64,000 nucleotides of DNA from an uncultured Clostridia bacterium (GTDB lineage: Bacteria > Bacillota > Clostridia > TANB77 > CAG-508), in contig CAKPCG010000003.1 of the NCBI GenBank assembly GCA_934141475.1, forward strand, positions 28,386 through 92,385, in the 5' to 3' direction. Made by a program: the position numbers and the translations under genes. The notes below the pieces were generated by a model. That model had not been told where the DNA came from and did no database searches. It worked only from the letters and a program-made list of their open reading frames with translations. Numbering within the stretch: the first letter of the stretch is position 1; each line of letters begins with the position of its first letter. Shown here piece by piece: positions 19,701 to 31,300 of the stretch.

Positions 19701-21793
19701 AAATAATGAAAAAATAGATGGAAAAGAAACATTTGGAGAAATTCAAATAAAATCACAAGATGAAACAATAAATAATACAGTTAAAACTATTAAAAATCAA
19801 ATCCAATCAGCAAAAATACAAATATACATGTTAAATAATACAAGTAGGTCAGTTACTTGGCAAGAAGGAAGAGGATTTTCTGCAAGTTTATATGTAAAAA
19901 ATTTAGAAAATACCGATCAGGAAAATATAGAAGCAAAATTTAGATTTTCTAAAGAATTTAGTAAATCTATAAATTATGATCAATTTATATTTTCTGCATA
20001 TATTTCCTCTTTAACAGATAGTGATCCTTCTAATTTGGAATTTGAAAAAATAGAAAAAAATGAGAATGAAGAGATTATAGTAACATTTAAAATAAAAAAA
20101 TTACTTGCAAATGAAACTAATAGAATAACAATGTCTTTAAGTCCAATGAACTTAAGTAAAGATATGGAATGTAATGTTTATTCAGAAGTTACAATAAATA
20201 GTAACGAAGTTTATAAAACAAGTTTTGATGTTGATGTAAAAAAGACAAATACAACATTTGCTATGAGTGTTAGTGCAGAAAAAGATGGGAAAACAATAAC
20301 AAAGACTGACAAATTAAATAATGGCGATATAATTAACTTTATAATAAATGTAAAAAATACACATACAGAAGATATTAGAGTGGATATATCATATGAAATG
20401 GATGAGACATTAAGTGTAACAAAAGCATATTTGAATGATAAAGATGTAACATCATCATATGAAGGTAATACATTAAACTTAAGAGAAATTGACCTTAAGC
20501 CAGGAGAAAATGCAAAAGTTGTTGCACAAGCAAAAGTAGATGGAAATGAGGTAGAAAGTTTTACTAATAAATTATTTGTATATGATCATTTTAGTGTATC
20601 TTCAAAAACAGAAGACACAACATATTCAGTAAACAGCATAGATGAGGGAGACAAGGAAAATTCAAATAATGGAAATTCAAATAATGGAAATTCAAATAAT
20701 GGAAACTCAAATAATGGAAATTCAAATAATGGAAACTCAAATAACGGAAACTCTAACAATGGAAACTCTAACAACGGAAATTCGAATAATGGAAACTCTA
20801 ATAATGGCAATGCAAATACAGGAGAAGACAAAGGGGAATATGTTGTATCAGGTATAGTATGGTTAGACGAAAATGAAGATGGAAAAAAGGATGTTTCAGA
20901 AGAAAAAGTAGAGCAAATAGAAGTTGGTGCTATAGATACAAAAACAAATAAAATTGTAGCTAAAACACAAACAGATAAGCAAGGAAATTATTCGTTGGAT
21001 TTAGAAGAAGGAAACTACATAGTAATATTTTACTATGATACAGAAACATATAAAGCAACAACATATAAAGCCAAAGGAATAAGTGAAGAAGAAAATTCTA
21101 GTGCAATTGAAAAAGAAGTATCAATAAATGGTATAACAAAAACAGTAGGAGCAACTGATACATTATCTTTAAATAAAAATATAGCTAATGTAAATTTAGG
21201 AATAACAAAAAGAGGACATTTTAACCTAAAAATAGATAAATCTGTAAGTAAAATTACAGTAAAAAATAATGAAGGAACAAAGAATTATGAGCAAAAAGAT
21301 GGAACAACACTTGCAAAAGCAGAAATCAGATCAAAATATTTAAAAGGTTCATTAATTGTTATAGAATATAAAATAAAAATAACAAATAATGGAGATGTTG
21401 CAGGATATGCAAAAAATATAGAAGATACGCTTCCACCAACATTAACATTTAACTCGAGTATGAATAAAGAATGGTATAAATCCGGAAGTAATGTATATAC
21501 AACAAGTTTAGCAAATACATTAATAAATCCACGGAGAAACAAAAGAAATAACATTATTACTAACTAAAACAATGACAGATTCAAATACAGGACTAATAAA
21601 TAATAAAGCAAAAATTAATTCAGCATCAAATTCAAAAGGAATTGAGAACGAAAATGAATCTATAGGTTCTGCAAATGTAATAATAAGTGTAAGTACAGGT
21701 ACAATGGTAAATTATATAGCAATAGTTACTGTGGTATTTGTAATAACATTACTTTTAGCTTATTTATTCGTAAAAACTTTAAAAAGATTTTAA
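16741..21793 (+). CDS. Giant surface protein A2, completed by a +1 frameshift at CGG
   Basis: Paralogue of A1. The zero frame stops at 21567 just after an in-frame CGG at 21532-21534. Skipping its C gives NPGETKEITLL... and joins the second open segment, for 1683 aa in total with the same C-terminal order as A1. Domains: signal segment (about 18-38), long ectodomain, ten NSNNG repeats plus one NANTG (about 1307-1361), SdrD/Cna-B-like domain (about 1366-1480), DUF11-like domain, VIISVSTGT, membrane helix, KTLKRF tail. Without the shift the product would end before the membrane helix and be secreted rather than anchored. A3 has the shift at the homologous codon. Operon with B2, 16 nt downstream. 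Confidence 0.85.
20659..20823 (+). repeat. 15-bp coding minisatellite in A2
   Basis: Ten 15-bp units encoding NSNNG, followed by one variant unit NANTG. Units differ mainly at silent third positions (AAT/AAC, TCA/TCT/TCG), so the protein repeat is under selection. Such an array can vary in copy number by slippage without changing frame. Confidence 0.9.
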
Positions 21794-21809
21794 AAGAAAG
21801 GAGGAAAAA

Positions 21810-24800
21810 ATGCAGAGAGCTAAAAAAATATTAACATGTACAATTTTAATAGTTATATTTTTGATTTTGGGAGTAAAATATACTTATGGTTTATCTGTAA
21901 CATACAACAACTGTTTTGATTTGGACATAGGAGCATATTTGGGCAGCTGGATAGATCAAAATGGTGTATGGGCTCAAAATGGATACAACTCATGTGTTCA
22001 AGGAAATAATGATACGGGATATTCTTCATACATAAGACAAGCTTATGAAGCAAAATTTAATAGTGATGCAAGGAAAATAGTTGTAACAAGTGTATCCTTA
22101 TATGGTGGAAATCAATATAGCACAGATGCAACAGTAGTTAGAAATTTTGCTGCATCAATGGCAGTTGACAAAAACGTAAAAGGTGTAAGAAGTGCATTAA
22201 TGAAATGTGTTAGTGCAGGAAAAGTTGTATATTCATCATATTTAATGACTAACAATTATGATGGATCTGCATATGGTGGATCATCTTCAGCTTGGGAATC
22301 AGAAAATACAAAATTAAGAGCTCAATATATTCATTATCAACAACTACATAAAGAAAAAGCAGGTGAAGCACCAAAAGTTAAAGAAGTAACATTAGATGGA
22401 ACAGATTATGTAAGAATTGGACCCTATAAAATGTCTTATGGTACAGCTGGATTAGAGAGTGCTATTATGGAAGGACCAAAGGGTACTACATCAATGAAAT
22501 ACAAAATAAAACCATTAAGTAAAAATGAACTTACAGGGAACTTTAATCAAACAAGAGATGCTAATGGTACAGTTTTCAAAATTAGTAATAAAAAGTTTTA
22601 TATATATGTAAAAAGGGATAAAATGATAGACATTTTAGGGGGAACATCAGGAACTGTAACAATGAAATTTAAACAAAGAGATTTTACTTTTAAATCAGGA
22701 AGAGCATTTATTTGTGATAATAATTCTGGTGATCAATCAAGCATTTGGTATGCAACAAGAGATAAAACAATAGCAGGAAGAGAAATAGCATATACAATTG
22801 ATGTAAATATTGGAGACGAAATTAGTGTAACTGTAAATAAAAAATGGGATGATGGAAACTCTGGAAAGAGACCAAAATCAATTACTGTAACATTAAGCGG
22901 AAATGGAGCTCCGATAACAAAAGACGGAAAAACATCAATAACAAAAACAATAAAAACAACAGGTTCTAGTGCTAATACATATACATTTAAAAACTTAAAT
23001 AGATATGATAAGAAAGGAAAGGCAATAAAATATAGTGTAACAGAAGATAACGTTCCAGATGGATATACGGTAGCTTATTCACCGTCCTCGGTTACAACAA
23101 CAAAAACCAAATCCTCGTATACACTAACGATTAAAAATTCGAGTCCAGATGGAGGCGGTGGAGAACCAGGTTCCGGAGAGCTAAATGTTATTAAAAAAGG
23201 TGGAAACATGACATTTAGAGTTTGGGAAGATTCAAAACCACAGTGGATTAAAACCAACCCAGTTGAAACAATTGAGTATGTTGGAAGAACAAAACAGAAT
23301 TATACATCAGACCTAAATGTTTCTTGGGAAGATAAAATAGCAATAGATAATGGAACAAAAGTTGGTTCATATACATATATATATTATACAGTGTCAACAG
23401 AGGCTAAAAGTGAAGATATTACAAGTACAGTAGAAAAGGAAAGGCCAGCAACAGATAAAGATGGAAATGTATTAAAAGATAAAGACGGTAAGGTTATAAT
23501 GGAAAAATATAATGATACTGTTACAACAACAAATTACTATACAGAATATACATACACCAAACATACAGAAAAAAATAATTGTGTACACAAAGAAACACAT
23601 GAATGGCTTGGAGTATTTACAACAGTAAATGGTAAATATCAAATTACAGGTCTATATCCAGGTTCATATGAAGTATATGAAACAGAATGTGATGAATACT
23701 ATGATATAGAATTGCAATCAGGATATAGTGAAGCAGGATATCATAATGTGCCAAAAATAAGATACGCTGGAACTGCAACACTAGCTGAAGGAAGTAGTGA
23801 AACAATAAAATTAGGTGTAGGAACATCAATTACAGTAAAAAATGATAAAACAAGAGGAGATCTAGAAATCACCAAAGTCAACGAAGAAGAAGAAAATATG
23901 GATGGTATAGAAATTGCAATCTATGGCGAGATAAATGAAGGCGGAAAGAGCTACAGTGGATGGCTAACAGGTTTAGATGATTATGTAGGTGTAAAATGGG
24001 CGAGCATTGGAAGTATATTTACAAGTAGTCCTGTAACATACACAACAGAAGATGGAAAAATAATAGTAACAGGATTACCAGTTGGAAAATATAGTATTTA
24101 TGAATTAAAAACAAAAAATATAGAATATGCAATTGAAGGACAGGGAGAATATAATGGAAGCCAAACATTACTAGGAACAGTTCAAGTTACAAAGAATATG
24201 GAAAATACACTAGAAGTTACATATATTCAGAAAAAGAGAACAAAAGGAAATATAACTATAAACAAAACAGGAGTGTATGTAAATAAAGGTGCTACTGTAA
24301 CAGAAAAATTAGGAAATGTAGGATTTATAATAAGCTCAACAACAGCAGATAAAGGCGGATGGAAAAATGGACAATATGTAGTTTTAACTGAAAATGATGA
24401 CGGAGATGACATTATAGACTTTACAGACGATATAGATGAAGCAACAATATTTACAACAGACGAAAATGGACAAGTTTCAATTGAAGGTTTATATACAGAC
24501 TTAGGACCATACAAAATCGAAGAAGTAGAACTAGAAGATTCTGATCCATATTATATGGATATTATAAAAATGAGAGGAGATACTGTAATTGACTTAAATG
24601 GATCTTCTGAAATCACTGCAAATATAGTAGATGATAGATCTTCAGGTGATTTAACAATTGAAAAAGTAGATGAAAATTACGAAGACTTAAAACTAGAAGG
24701 AGCAGAATTTAAACTAAAATTAGTTTCAGGACAATATGTTGATGCACCAAATTTATGGCTAGGATGGGGATTCTCATATGATGGAGATACAAACACATAT

Positions 24801-27800
24801 AGCTATGAACAAGCTAAACATGAGCAATACTTAACAAATGATATTTCAAGTGCAGCAGTATTTAAGACAGATAAAAATGGAAAAATCGAAATTAAGAAAA
24901 TCGTAAATGGAACATACGAAGTATATGAAACCAAAACGCCAAAAGGATATAACATAGAAAGACAAGAAGGATATGATCCAGCTACAAGGATGGTATATAG
25001 AGGAACAGTAACAGTATCTACAAATGACAATATAGTAACATATCAGGTAAAAAACAAAAAAGTAGTAACTACTTTAGATGGAAAAGTATGGGTAGATAAT
25101 AAAACTGGAAAATTACAGGATGAATATAATAGCTTATATGATGGAGAAAATTCAGAAGATACCTTAAAAGAAGGAATAACTGTAAACTTAATAGACAAAA
25201 ACACAAATACAGTAAAAGCAACAACAAAAACAGATAAAAATGGTTATTATTCATTTAATTACTATTCAGATGGAAGTGACATTATATACTGGGATTTAGC
25301 ACATTCTTACATAGAATACATTTATAACAATAAAAAAGTATATAAAGATGAAATAAGAGATAAAGACAAGAGCGAACACAATAAAGAAATAAGTGAATAT
25401 GGATATATTACAGTAAATCCATTTGAATCAGGAAATGAAGCAATAAAAAATAACTCAAAAGCGCAAGCGATAGAAATTAAACCAGATGAACTAGATGACA
25501 GAAATTTAACAGGAACTGAAGATCCATATCCAGGAAGAGCAGTAACTTTAATTTCAGATAAAGAACTTGGATTTAATGAGATTTTAGCACAAAAGGAAAA
25601 TGCAAATATAAATGAAAAATTATTAACAGCATATTATGATGACGAATCATTTAATGTAAATGATATAAACCTTGGATTAGTTGAAAAAAATAGAACAGAA
25701 TACTTAATATCAGAAGATATAGAGTATGTAAAACTAGTAAGAGGAACATATACATTTAAATATCAATACGGAAAAGATGCAGAAAGTGATGATGAAACAC
25801 CATATAAACAAGTAGTACCAACAGTACAATTACAAAATACAACAAGAACATTTACACAAAAAATATATCCATCAGATATAAATTACAATTATGCAAGTGA
25901 AAATGAAAATAATCCAAATAAATTTAGTGTATATGTAGTATACAAAATTAATGTTCAAAACTTAACAAATTTTGCAACAAATGAAGATTACTATATAGAA
26001 CAAGGACTATATTTAGAAAAATTAACAAATGATTTTGATACATCAATATACCAATTATCGAATGAAAAATTAGCAGGAGATGATGAAGAAATAGCAAAAG
26101 ACTTTGACAAATGGAGTTTAACACAAGGAGAAAGTGGACAAGTAACATTTGACATAAAATCATCTGACAAAAAATATAAAGAAGGAAATGCAGGCATAAA
26201 ATATGAAGAGGTAGAAAGCACCTATATTCAATACAAGGTAACAGATGAAGCACTAGCTCAAATAGCAAGCAAAAAAGAAGGCGATGAAGATCTAAAAACT
26301 CGTACAATAGCAACATCATATGGATATCATGCTTATACTAGAAAAGATAAAAACTGGAAAAATACTGATACATACAATCATAGAACAATAACAGAAAAAG
26401 AATATGATAGTGGATTATTCTTAAAATGGCAATTAGCAGATACAGATAGAACAATATCAGGAAAAGTATTCAATGATACAAAAGTAGAACAGTTAGAGGG
26501 AGAGAAAAATAAAGCACGTGAAAATGAAAGACTAGGAAATGGTATGTATGATGATAGTAGCGAAAAGACACTAAAAGATGTAATAGTAGCTTTAATAAAT
26601 GCAGAAAATGATTCAAATAATGTAGCTAACCTATATGCAGGAAAACTAGAAAAAAATCAATCTACAGGAAAATGGCAGGCAACAACTAGTTCGGCAATAA
26701 CAAAAGTTAAAGATGATGGAAGCTATGAATTTGTAGGTGTAGTTCCAGGAAAATATTATCTACAATTTACATATGGAGATGGAACAGTAAGCTTTAAAGC
26801 TTTAAATGGAAATACTATTAATGATATTAATGAAGTAAGAACTAAAATAAATGGAGAAACAGAAACAATAAGAAGCAATTACTATAAATCAACCATACAA
26901 ACAGGACCTGCAAAAGATCAAACAAACGAAAGATCTTGGTTTGTTGGAGTACTAGGACAAAACTATTCAGTTGCTACAGACGAAACAGGAACATTCTTTG
27001 ACAAAGATGGCAATACAGTAGAAGAAAATAAAGCTAATGTAAATCTAATAGATTATAGAACAAGTGCAACAGAAGAATTAAATAATGATTCAAGCAAACA
27101 AAAACTAGTAACAAATGCAAGAACATCATTAATAGATTTACAATTCGAGTATAAGAATGTGGGACAAGGAGAATACCCAAGTGAAAGTTATGCAGTAGCA
27201 AAACAATTACCACACAACTGTTCAGGAATGAACTTTGGTATTATAGAAAGACCTTATGTAAAAATTACACTAAAAAGTACAATAAAGAATGTAAAACTTA
27301 CATTATCAACAGGAACAACAATAATAAATGGAGATCCTAGAAAACAATTTGTATCAAAAGATTTAGCAACATTAGGATACAATGTAGCCAAAATAGAAAC
27401 AGAATCATCTAATCTTTATGGTTCAACAGCAACAATAGATTATGAATTAACAGTAAAAAATGAATCAGAAGAAGATTATGCTTCAAAAGATTACTATAAA
27501 TATGGTGATAAAACAGGTGCAGATGTAGTAGAAACAGAAGTAACCAAATTAATAAATTATCAATCATATGATGAAATAAAATATGTTGGTCAAACCGATA
27601 ATTTGAAAGACATTAAAAATGACGGAATATATGATCATGACAGCAAAGAAGACTATTATACAGATACAGCATTAGAAAACAATAAAAAATACACACAAAA
27701 ATTATTAGAAGTAGCAACATCAATAAAATTAAAACCAAAAACAGCTGTATCAGATGAAAAAGACGCAGAAGCAAATTACGGTATAACAGTAAGCAGATTA

Positions 27801-28085
27801 TTATCAAACAGTATGGATGACTTAGGATGGAAGAGTTTCACAGAGATTATAGGAATTAAAAATATATCATTTACTCCACAATATGCTTTGGAATCAGGAA
27901 ACTATCATGTAGGAGATTTATATGGGGAAGATGGAACAACAAGTCAAGAAGATAATGATTTGTCAACATTAATAGTAAGTACACCAACAGGAGAAAACAG
28001 AAGCATAACTATTTATATAATAGCAGGCGGTATATTAATAATAATAGCAGGAGGAATAATTTTAATAAAGAAATTTGTAATATAA
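21810..28085 (+). CDS. Giant surface protein B2 with multiple Cna-B/SpaA-like domains
   Basis: 2091 aa. Signal/membrane segment at about 5-25, then a 330-residue head with several Cys. A Cna-B domain follows (about 340-440; VNKKWDDGNSGKRP, YSVTEDNVPDGYTV) and a Gly-rich hinge. A module with paired Tyr/Thr repeats and a conserved NNCVHKETH motif comes next, then SpaA-like domains with YEVYET, YSIYEL and YKIEEVE strands and SdrD-like domains (LDGKVWVDNKTGKLQ; SGKVFNDTKVE). The C-terminus is STPTGENRS, membrane helix, KKFVI. Cna-B domains in this family usually carry Lys-Asn isopeptide bonds; I infer but cannot prove this. It has an AAAGGAGG ribosome binding site 16 nt after A2. Confidence 0.85.
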   Translation: MQRAKKILTCTILIVIFLILGVKYTYGLSVTYNNCFDLDIGAYLGSWIDQNGVWAQNGYNSCVQGNNDTGYSSYIRQAYEAKFNSDARKIVVTSVSLYGGNQYSTDATVVRNFAASMAVDKNVKGVRSALMKCVSAGKVVYSSYLMTNNYDGSAYGGSSSAWESENTKLRAQYIHYQQLHKEKAGEAPKVKEVTLDGTDYVRIGPYKMSYGTAGLESAIMEGPKGTTSMKYKIKPLSKNELTGNFNQTRDANGTVFKISNKKFYIYVKRDKMIDILGGTSGTVTMKFKQRDFTFKSGRAFICDNNSGDQSSIWYATRDKTIAGREIAYTIDVNIGDEISVTVNKKWDDGNSGKRPKSITVTLSGNGAPITKDGKTSITKTIKTTGSSANTYTFKNLNRYDKKGKAIKYSVTEDNVPDGYTVAYSPSSVTTTKTKSSYTLTIKNSSPDGGGGEPGSGELNVIKKGGNMTFRVWEDSKPQWIKTNPVETIEYVGRTKQNYTSDLNVSWEDKIAIDNGTKVGSYTYIYYTVSTEAKSEDITSTVEKERPATDKDGNVLKDKDGKVIMEKYNDTVTTTNYYTEYTYTKHTEKNNCVHKETHEWLGVFTTVNGKYQITGLYPGSYEVYETECDEYYDIELQSGYSEAGYHNVPKIRYAGTATLAEGSSETIKLGVGTSITVKNDKTRGDLEITKVNEEEENMDGIEIAIYGEINEGGKSYSGWLTGLDDYVGVKWASIGSIFTSSPVTYTTEDGKIIVTGLPVGKYSIYELKTKNIEYAIEGQGEYNGSQTLLGTVQVTKNMENTLEVTYIQKKRTKGNITINKTGVYVNKGATVTEKLGNVGFIISSTTADKGGWKNGQYVVLTENDDGDDIIDFTDDIDEATIFTTDENGQVSIEGLYTDLGPYKIEEVELEDSDPYYMDIIKMRGDTVIDLNGSSEITANIVDDRSSGDLTIEKVDENYEDLKLEGAEFKLKLVSGQYVDAPNLWLGWGFSYDGDTNTYSYEQAKHEQYLTNDISSAAVFKTDKNGKIEIKKIVNGTYEVYETKTPKGYNIERQEGYDPATRMVYRGTVTVSTNDNIVTYQVKNKKVVTTLDGKVWVDNKTGKLQDEYNSLYDGENSEDTLKEGITVNLIDKNTNTVKATTKTDKNGYYSFNYYSDGSDIIYWDLAHSYIEYIYNNKKVYKDEIRDKDKSEHNKEISEYGYITVNPFESGNEAIKNNSKAQAIEIKPDELDDRNLTGTEDPYPGRAVTLISDKELGFNEILAQKENANINEKLLTAYYDDESFNVNDINLGLVEKNRTEYLISEDIEYVKLVRGTYTFKYQYGKDAESDDETPYKQVVPTVQLQNTTRTFTQKIYPSDINYNYASENENNPNKFSVYVVYKINVQNLTNFATNEDYYIEQGLYLEKLTNDFDTSIYQLSNEKLAGDDEEIAKDFDKWSLTQGESGQVTFDIKSSDKKYKEGNAGIKYEEVESTYIQYKVTDEALAQIASKKEGDEDLKTRTIATSYGYHAYTRKDKNWKNTDTYNHRTITEKEYDSGLFLKWQLADTDRTISGKVFNDTKVEQLEGEKNKARENERLGNGMYDDSSEKTLKDVIVALINAENDSNNVANLYAGKLEKNQSTGKWQATTSSAITKVKDDGSYEFVGVVPGKYYLQFTYGDGTVSFKALNGNTINDINEVRTKINGETETIRSNYYKSTIQTGPAKDQTNERSWFVGVLGQNYSVATDETGTFFDKDGNTVEENKANVNLIDYRTSATEELNNDSSKQKLVTNARTSLIDLQFEYKNVGQGEYPSESYAVAKQLPHNCSGMNFGIIERPYVKITLKSTIKNVKLTLSTGTTIINGDPRKQFVSKDLATLGYNVAKIETESSNLYGSTATIDYELTVKNESEEDYASKDYYKYGDKTGADVVETEVTKLINYQSYDEIKYVGQTDNLKDIKNDGIYDHDSKEDYYTDTALENNKKYTQKLLEVATSIKLKPKTAVSDEKDAEANYGITVSRLLSNSMDDLGWKSFTEIIGIKNISFTPQYALESGNYHVGDLYGEDGTTSQEDNDLSTLIVSTPTGENRSITIYIIAGGILIIIAGGIILIKKFVI

Positions 28086-28092
28086 TGCCAAT

Positions 28093-28124
28093 AAAGCGGT
28101 ATTCCGTAAGGAATATCGCTTTTT
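28093..28124 (+). terminator. Terminator of surface operon 2
   Basis: AAAGCGGTATTCC / GGAATATCGCTTT with a GTAA loop and a T run. Nearly the same sequence as the terminator after B1, so the unit was duplicated with its terminator. Confidence 0.9.
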
Positions 28125-28212
28125 AATATATAGATAAAACCCAAAATTCAAATTTGTAAAATAAATGTAATATAAAATTAAAATAAGATTGAAAAAAATT
28201 CCTAAAGTACTT

Positions 28213-28220
28213 TCCGTAGA
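28213..28220 (+). promoter_or_regulatory. TCCGTARA element upstream of surface operon 3
   Basis: TCCGTAGA, 58 nt upstream of the TTGAAA hexamer at 28271, the same spacing as in operon 2. Confidence 0.45.
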
Positions 28221-28270
28221 TGGATTTGAAATAAATTTTGTAATAATTAAAACAAGAAAAAAATGCTGTA

Positions 28271-28299
28271 TTGAAAAATGAAAAAAAAGATGCAACAAT
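28271..28299 (+). promoter_or_regulatory. Promoter candidate of surface operon 3
   Basis: TTGAAA (28271-28276), 17-nt spacer ending TGC, AACAAT (28294-28299), matching the block before A2. Confidence 0.45.
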
Positions 28300-28333
28300 A
28301 TATAAGACAAATAAAATTCCAGGAGGGATATAG

Positions 28334-31300
28334 ATGAAAAAAGTTGAAGTAAAATTAAACAAAATAGTTGCAATTCAAATGATATTTGTTCTAACGCTAT
28401 ACTATTTTATATTTGTTGGAATGACAGCAATATCATATGCCTTAGATGTTGTAAAAACCAATCATGAAAATGTAGAATTTACAGCATACTTTATGGATGA
28501 TAATGGAGAAAAGGTAGAAAAAATTGAAGATAATATAGACAAGGAAAACAAATATCTATATGTAGAAGTATCTGTAAAAAACGAAGGATACTTTAATGGA
28601 ACTATAAATCTATCTGATAACAACTTCAATATAAAACCTGAAGTCTTAAGTGAATCAATATCTAGTATATCCCAAAATACAGTAACATTAAAACAAATAA
28701 ATGCTGGAAGTACTGCATTAATAAAACTTGCAATAGAACCTATAAAAACAAGTACAATAAATTTAGAAATGCTAGATAAAAAAACAAAAGTAAACTTAGA
28801 TGGACAATATGTAAATAGTAAAAATGTAGAAAAAGATGGATACATAAACATAACAGGTTCATCAGAAGTAGAACTAAAACTAAAATCAAGTGAAAATACA
28901 AATGTAGAATTTGATGCAAAAGTACTTACAAATTCAGTATATGAAATAAATGGAGAAAATAAAAGACTAGTACAATTATTAATAAACAGCAAAATAACAA
29001 ATAATAATTATCCAGTAAAAAATACAAAAATAAAATTAAACATTCCAGAAAATGTAGAAGAAACAAAAGTACATACAAGAAGCACAAAAGCTACAAACTC
29101 AAAAATAGAATTTGGAGAAAATAACTACAAAATAAACAAAGAAGAAGGAACATTAGAAATAACACTATCAAATGAAGATACAGAAAATATAAGCTGGGAA
29201 CAAGATGGAAACGATTTAATAGTTGTAACATATGTACTAGATAGCAAACAAGATTTAGCAAACCAAAAAATAACAATTACAGATAATATAACAACATATG
29301 ACGATAAAGAACTAAATGCTGAAAAAGAATTAGATATAAATGAAACTATAGATGGAATAGTATCAACAGAAATAGAAAATTCAGAAGAAGCATTATACAA
29401 AGGAAAGCTATATACAGGAGAAGAAAGAGAATATAAAAAAATTACAAAAGTAAATGTAGATTATTTAAATATAGTAGATAACTTAAAAATACAAGAAGAA
29501 GAAACAAAATTCTTAGAAAACGAAACAGAAAAAACAGCAAATGTATTTTATAGAGAAACCAAAATAGAAAAATCAGAATTTTTAGAAATATTTGGTGAAG
29601 AAGGATTTATAACAATAAAAAAACAAGATGGAACAGTACTAGCTAATATAAACAAAGATACAGTAGCTGACGAAAATGGAATAATAACAATAAATTATAC
29701 AGAAGAAGAAAAAATACTACAAATAGAAACAAGTAAACCATTAAAACTTGGAACATTAAAACTTGAAAATAAAAAAGCAATAATAAATCAAGGATATACA
29801 AGAGAAGAAATAGAAAAATTTACAAGTATACAAGATGAAACAATATTAAATAGCATAATAAATAAAAACGAAATACCATTAAAAGAAACAGAAACAAAAG
29901 CAACCATAGATGTAGATGTAGAAAAAATTTCAACACTTGCAGATAAACAAAAAATAAATATAACAACAACATTAAAAGCAGCAAATGAAAGCCAAGAACT
30001 ATACAAAAATCCAGAAATTAAAGTAAAAATTCCAAATGAAATATCTATAGATAATATATCACAATCAATATTATATAAAAATGGACTAGAACTTGAAAAT
30101 GCAAAAGTTGAAACAAATGAGAATGGAGAAAACATAGTTACTTTGAAATTTGTTGGAGAACAATTAAAATACGACATATCAGGAGGAACTACAATTACAT
30201 TACAAGCAGATGTAAAAGTAGAAAAAACAGTTCCTTCAAAAAAAGTAGCAATAGAAATGACATACACAAATGAAAACAAAAATGTGCAAAACACAATTTC
30301 AAAAGAAATATCTATAGAATCACAATATGGATTAATGTTATATAACAAATTAAGTGGTTATAATGAAAATGAAACAGTAGAAACAATAACAAGTGATCCT
30401 GTTACAGTAAAATTACCAGTAGATGGAAAAAATAAAAATGCAATTTTAAAAACATTGTTAATAAATAATTATCAAAACGATATTGAAAATGTAACCATAA
30501 TTGGAAATTTTCCAACTGCAGATGAAACAAATACACTTTCAACATGGTTAAATAACATAGATGTAGATAATGAAAATGCAAAAGTATATTATTCTTCAAG
30601 AAAAACAGAAAATATAACAGATGAAAGTTGGACAGAAAATAACGAAATGGCAGTATCATACAAAATAGTTATAAATAGTATAAAGCCAGGAGAAATTTTA
30701 ACAATTATATCAAATATCCAAATACCTTCAAATATAACATATAATCAAATAGGTACAATAAATACAAAAGTAAATTATACAGAAAGCCAATCTGAAAAAA
30801 CAAGTACATCAAAAATACAACTAGAAACAGAAAAGAAAAATCAAGCAGGAGGAGATACAGAAAATCCGGGAGAGAATCCAGGAGAAAATCCAGGGGGAAC
30901 AGAAGAAACTCCATCTAAAAAAGATTTAGATATACAAATGTTAGCAACAATTGGTGATAGAAAAATTGATAATGAAAGCCAAGTAAGAGAAGGAGAAACA
31001 ATAAAATATACTATAAAAGTTACAAACAATACTGGTAAGGATTATAAAAATTTAAAAATAAAAGCTACACAAAAAAATGGTTATACATGGGATTATGTAG
31101 AAAAAAAGGTACAGTGGCATACTGATGCAAATAATTATACAGAGACTACAGCAAAATATTATGAAGTTACAAACAAAAACGAAATAAATATTGCAACAAT
31201 TGATAATTTATCTGCAGGTTCAAGTTATAAATTTTCATATAAAACATCAACATATTTATTAAATGACGAAAAAATAGATGGAAATAAAACATTTGGAACA

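Noticed and set aside
20659..20823. CRISPR-like repeat array
   Set aside because: Units are 15 bp with no spacers, lie inside a coding frame and encode a regular peptide.
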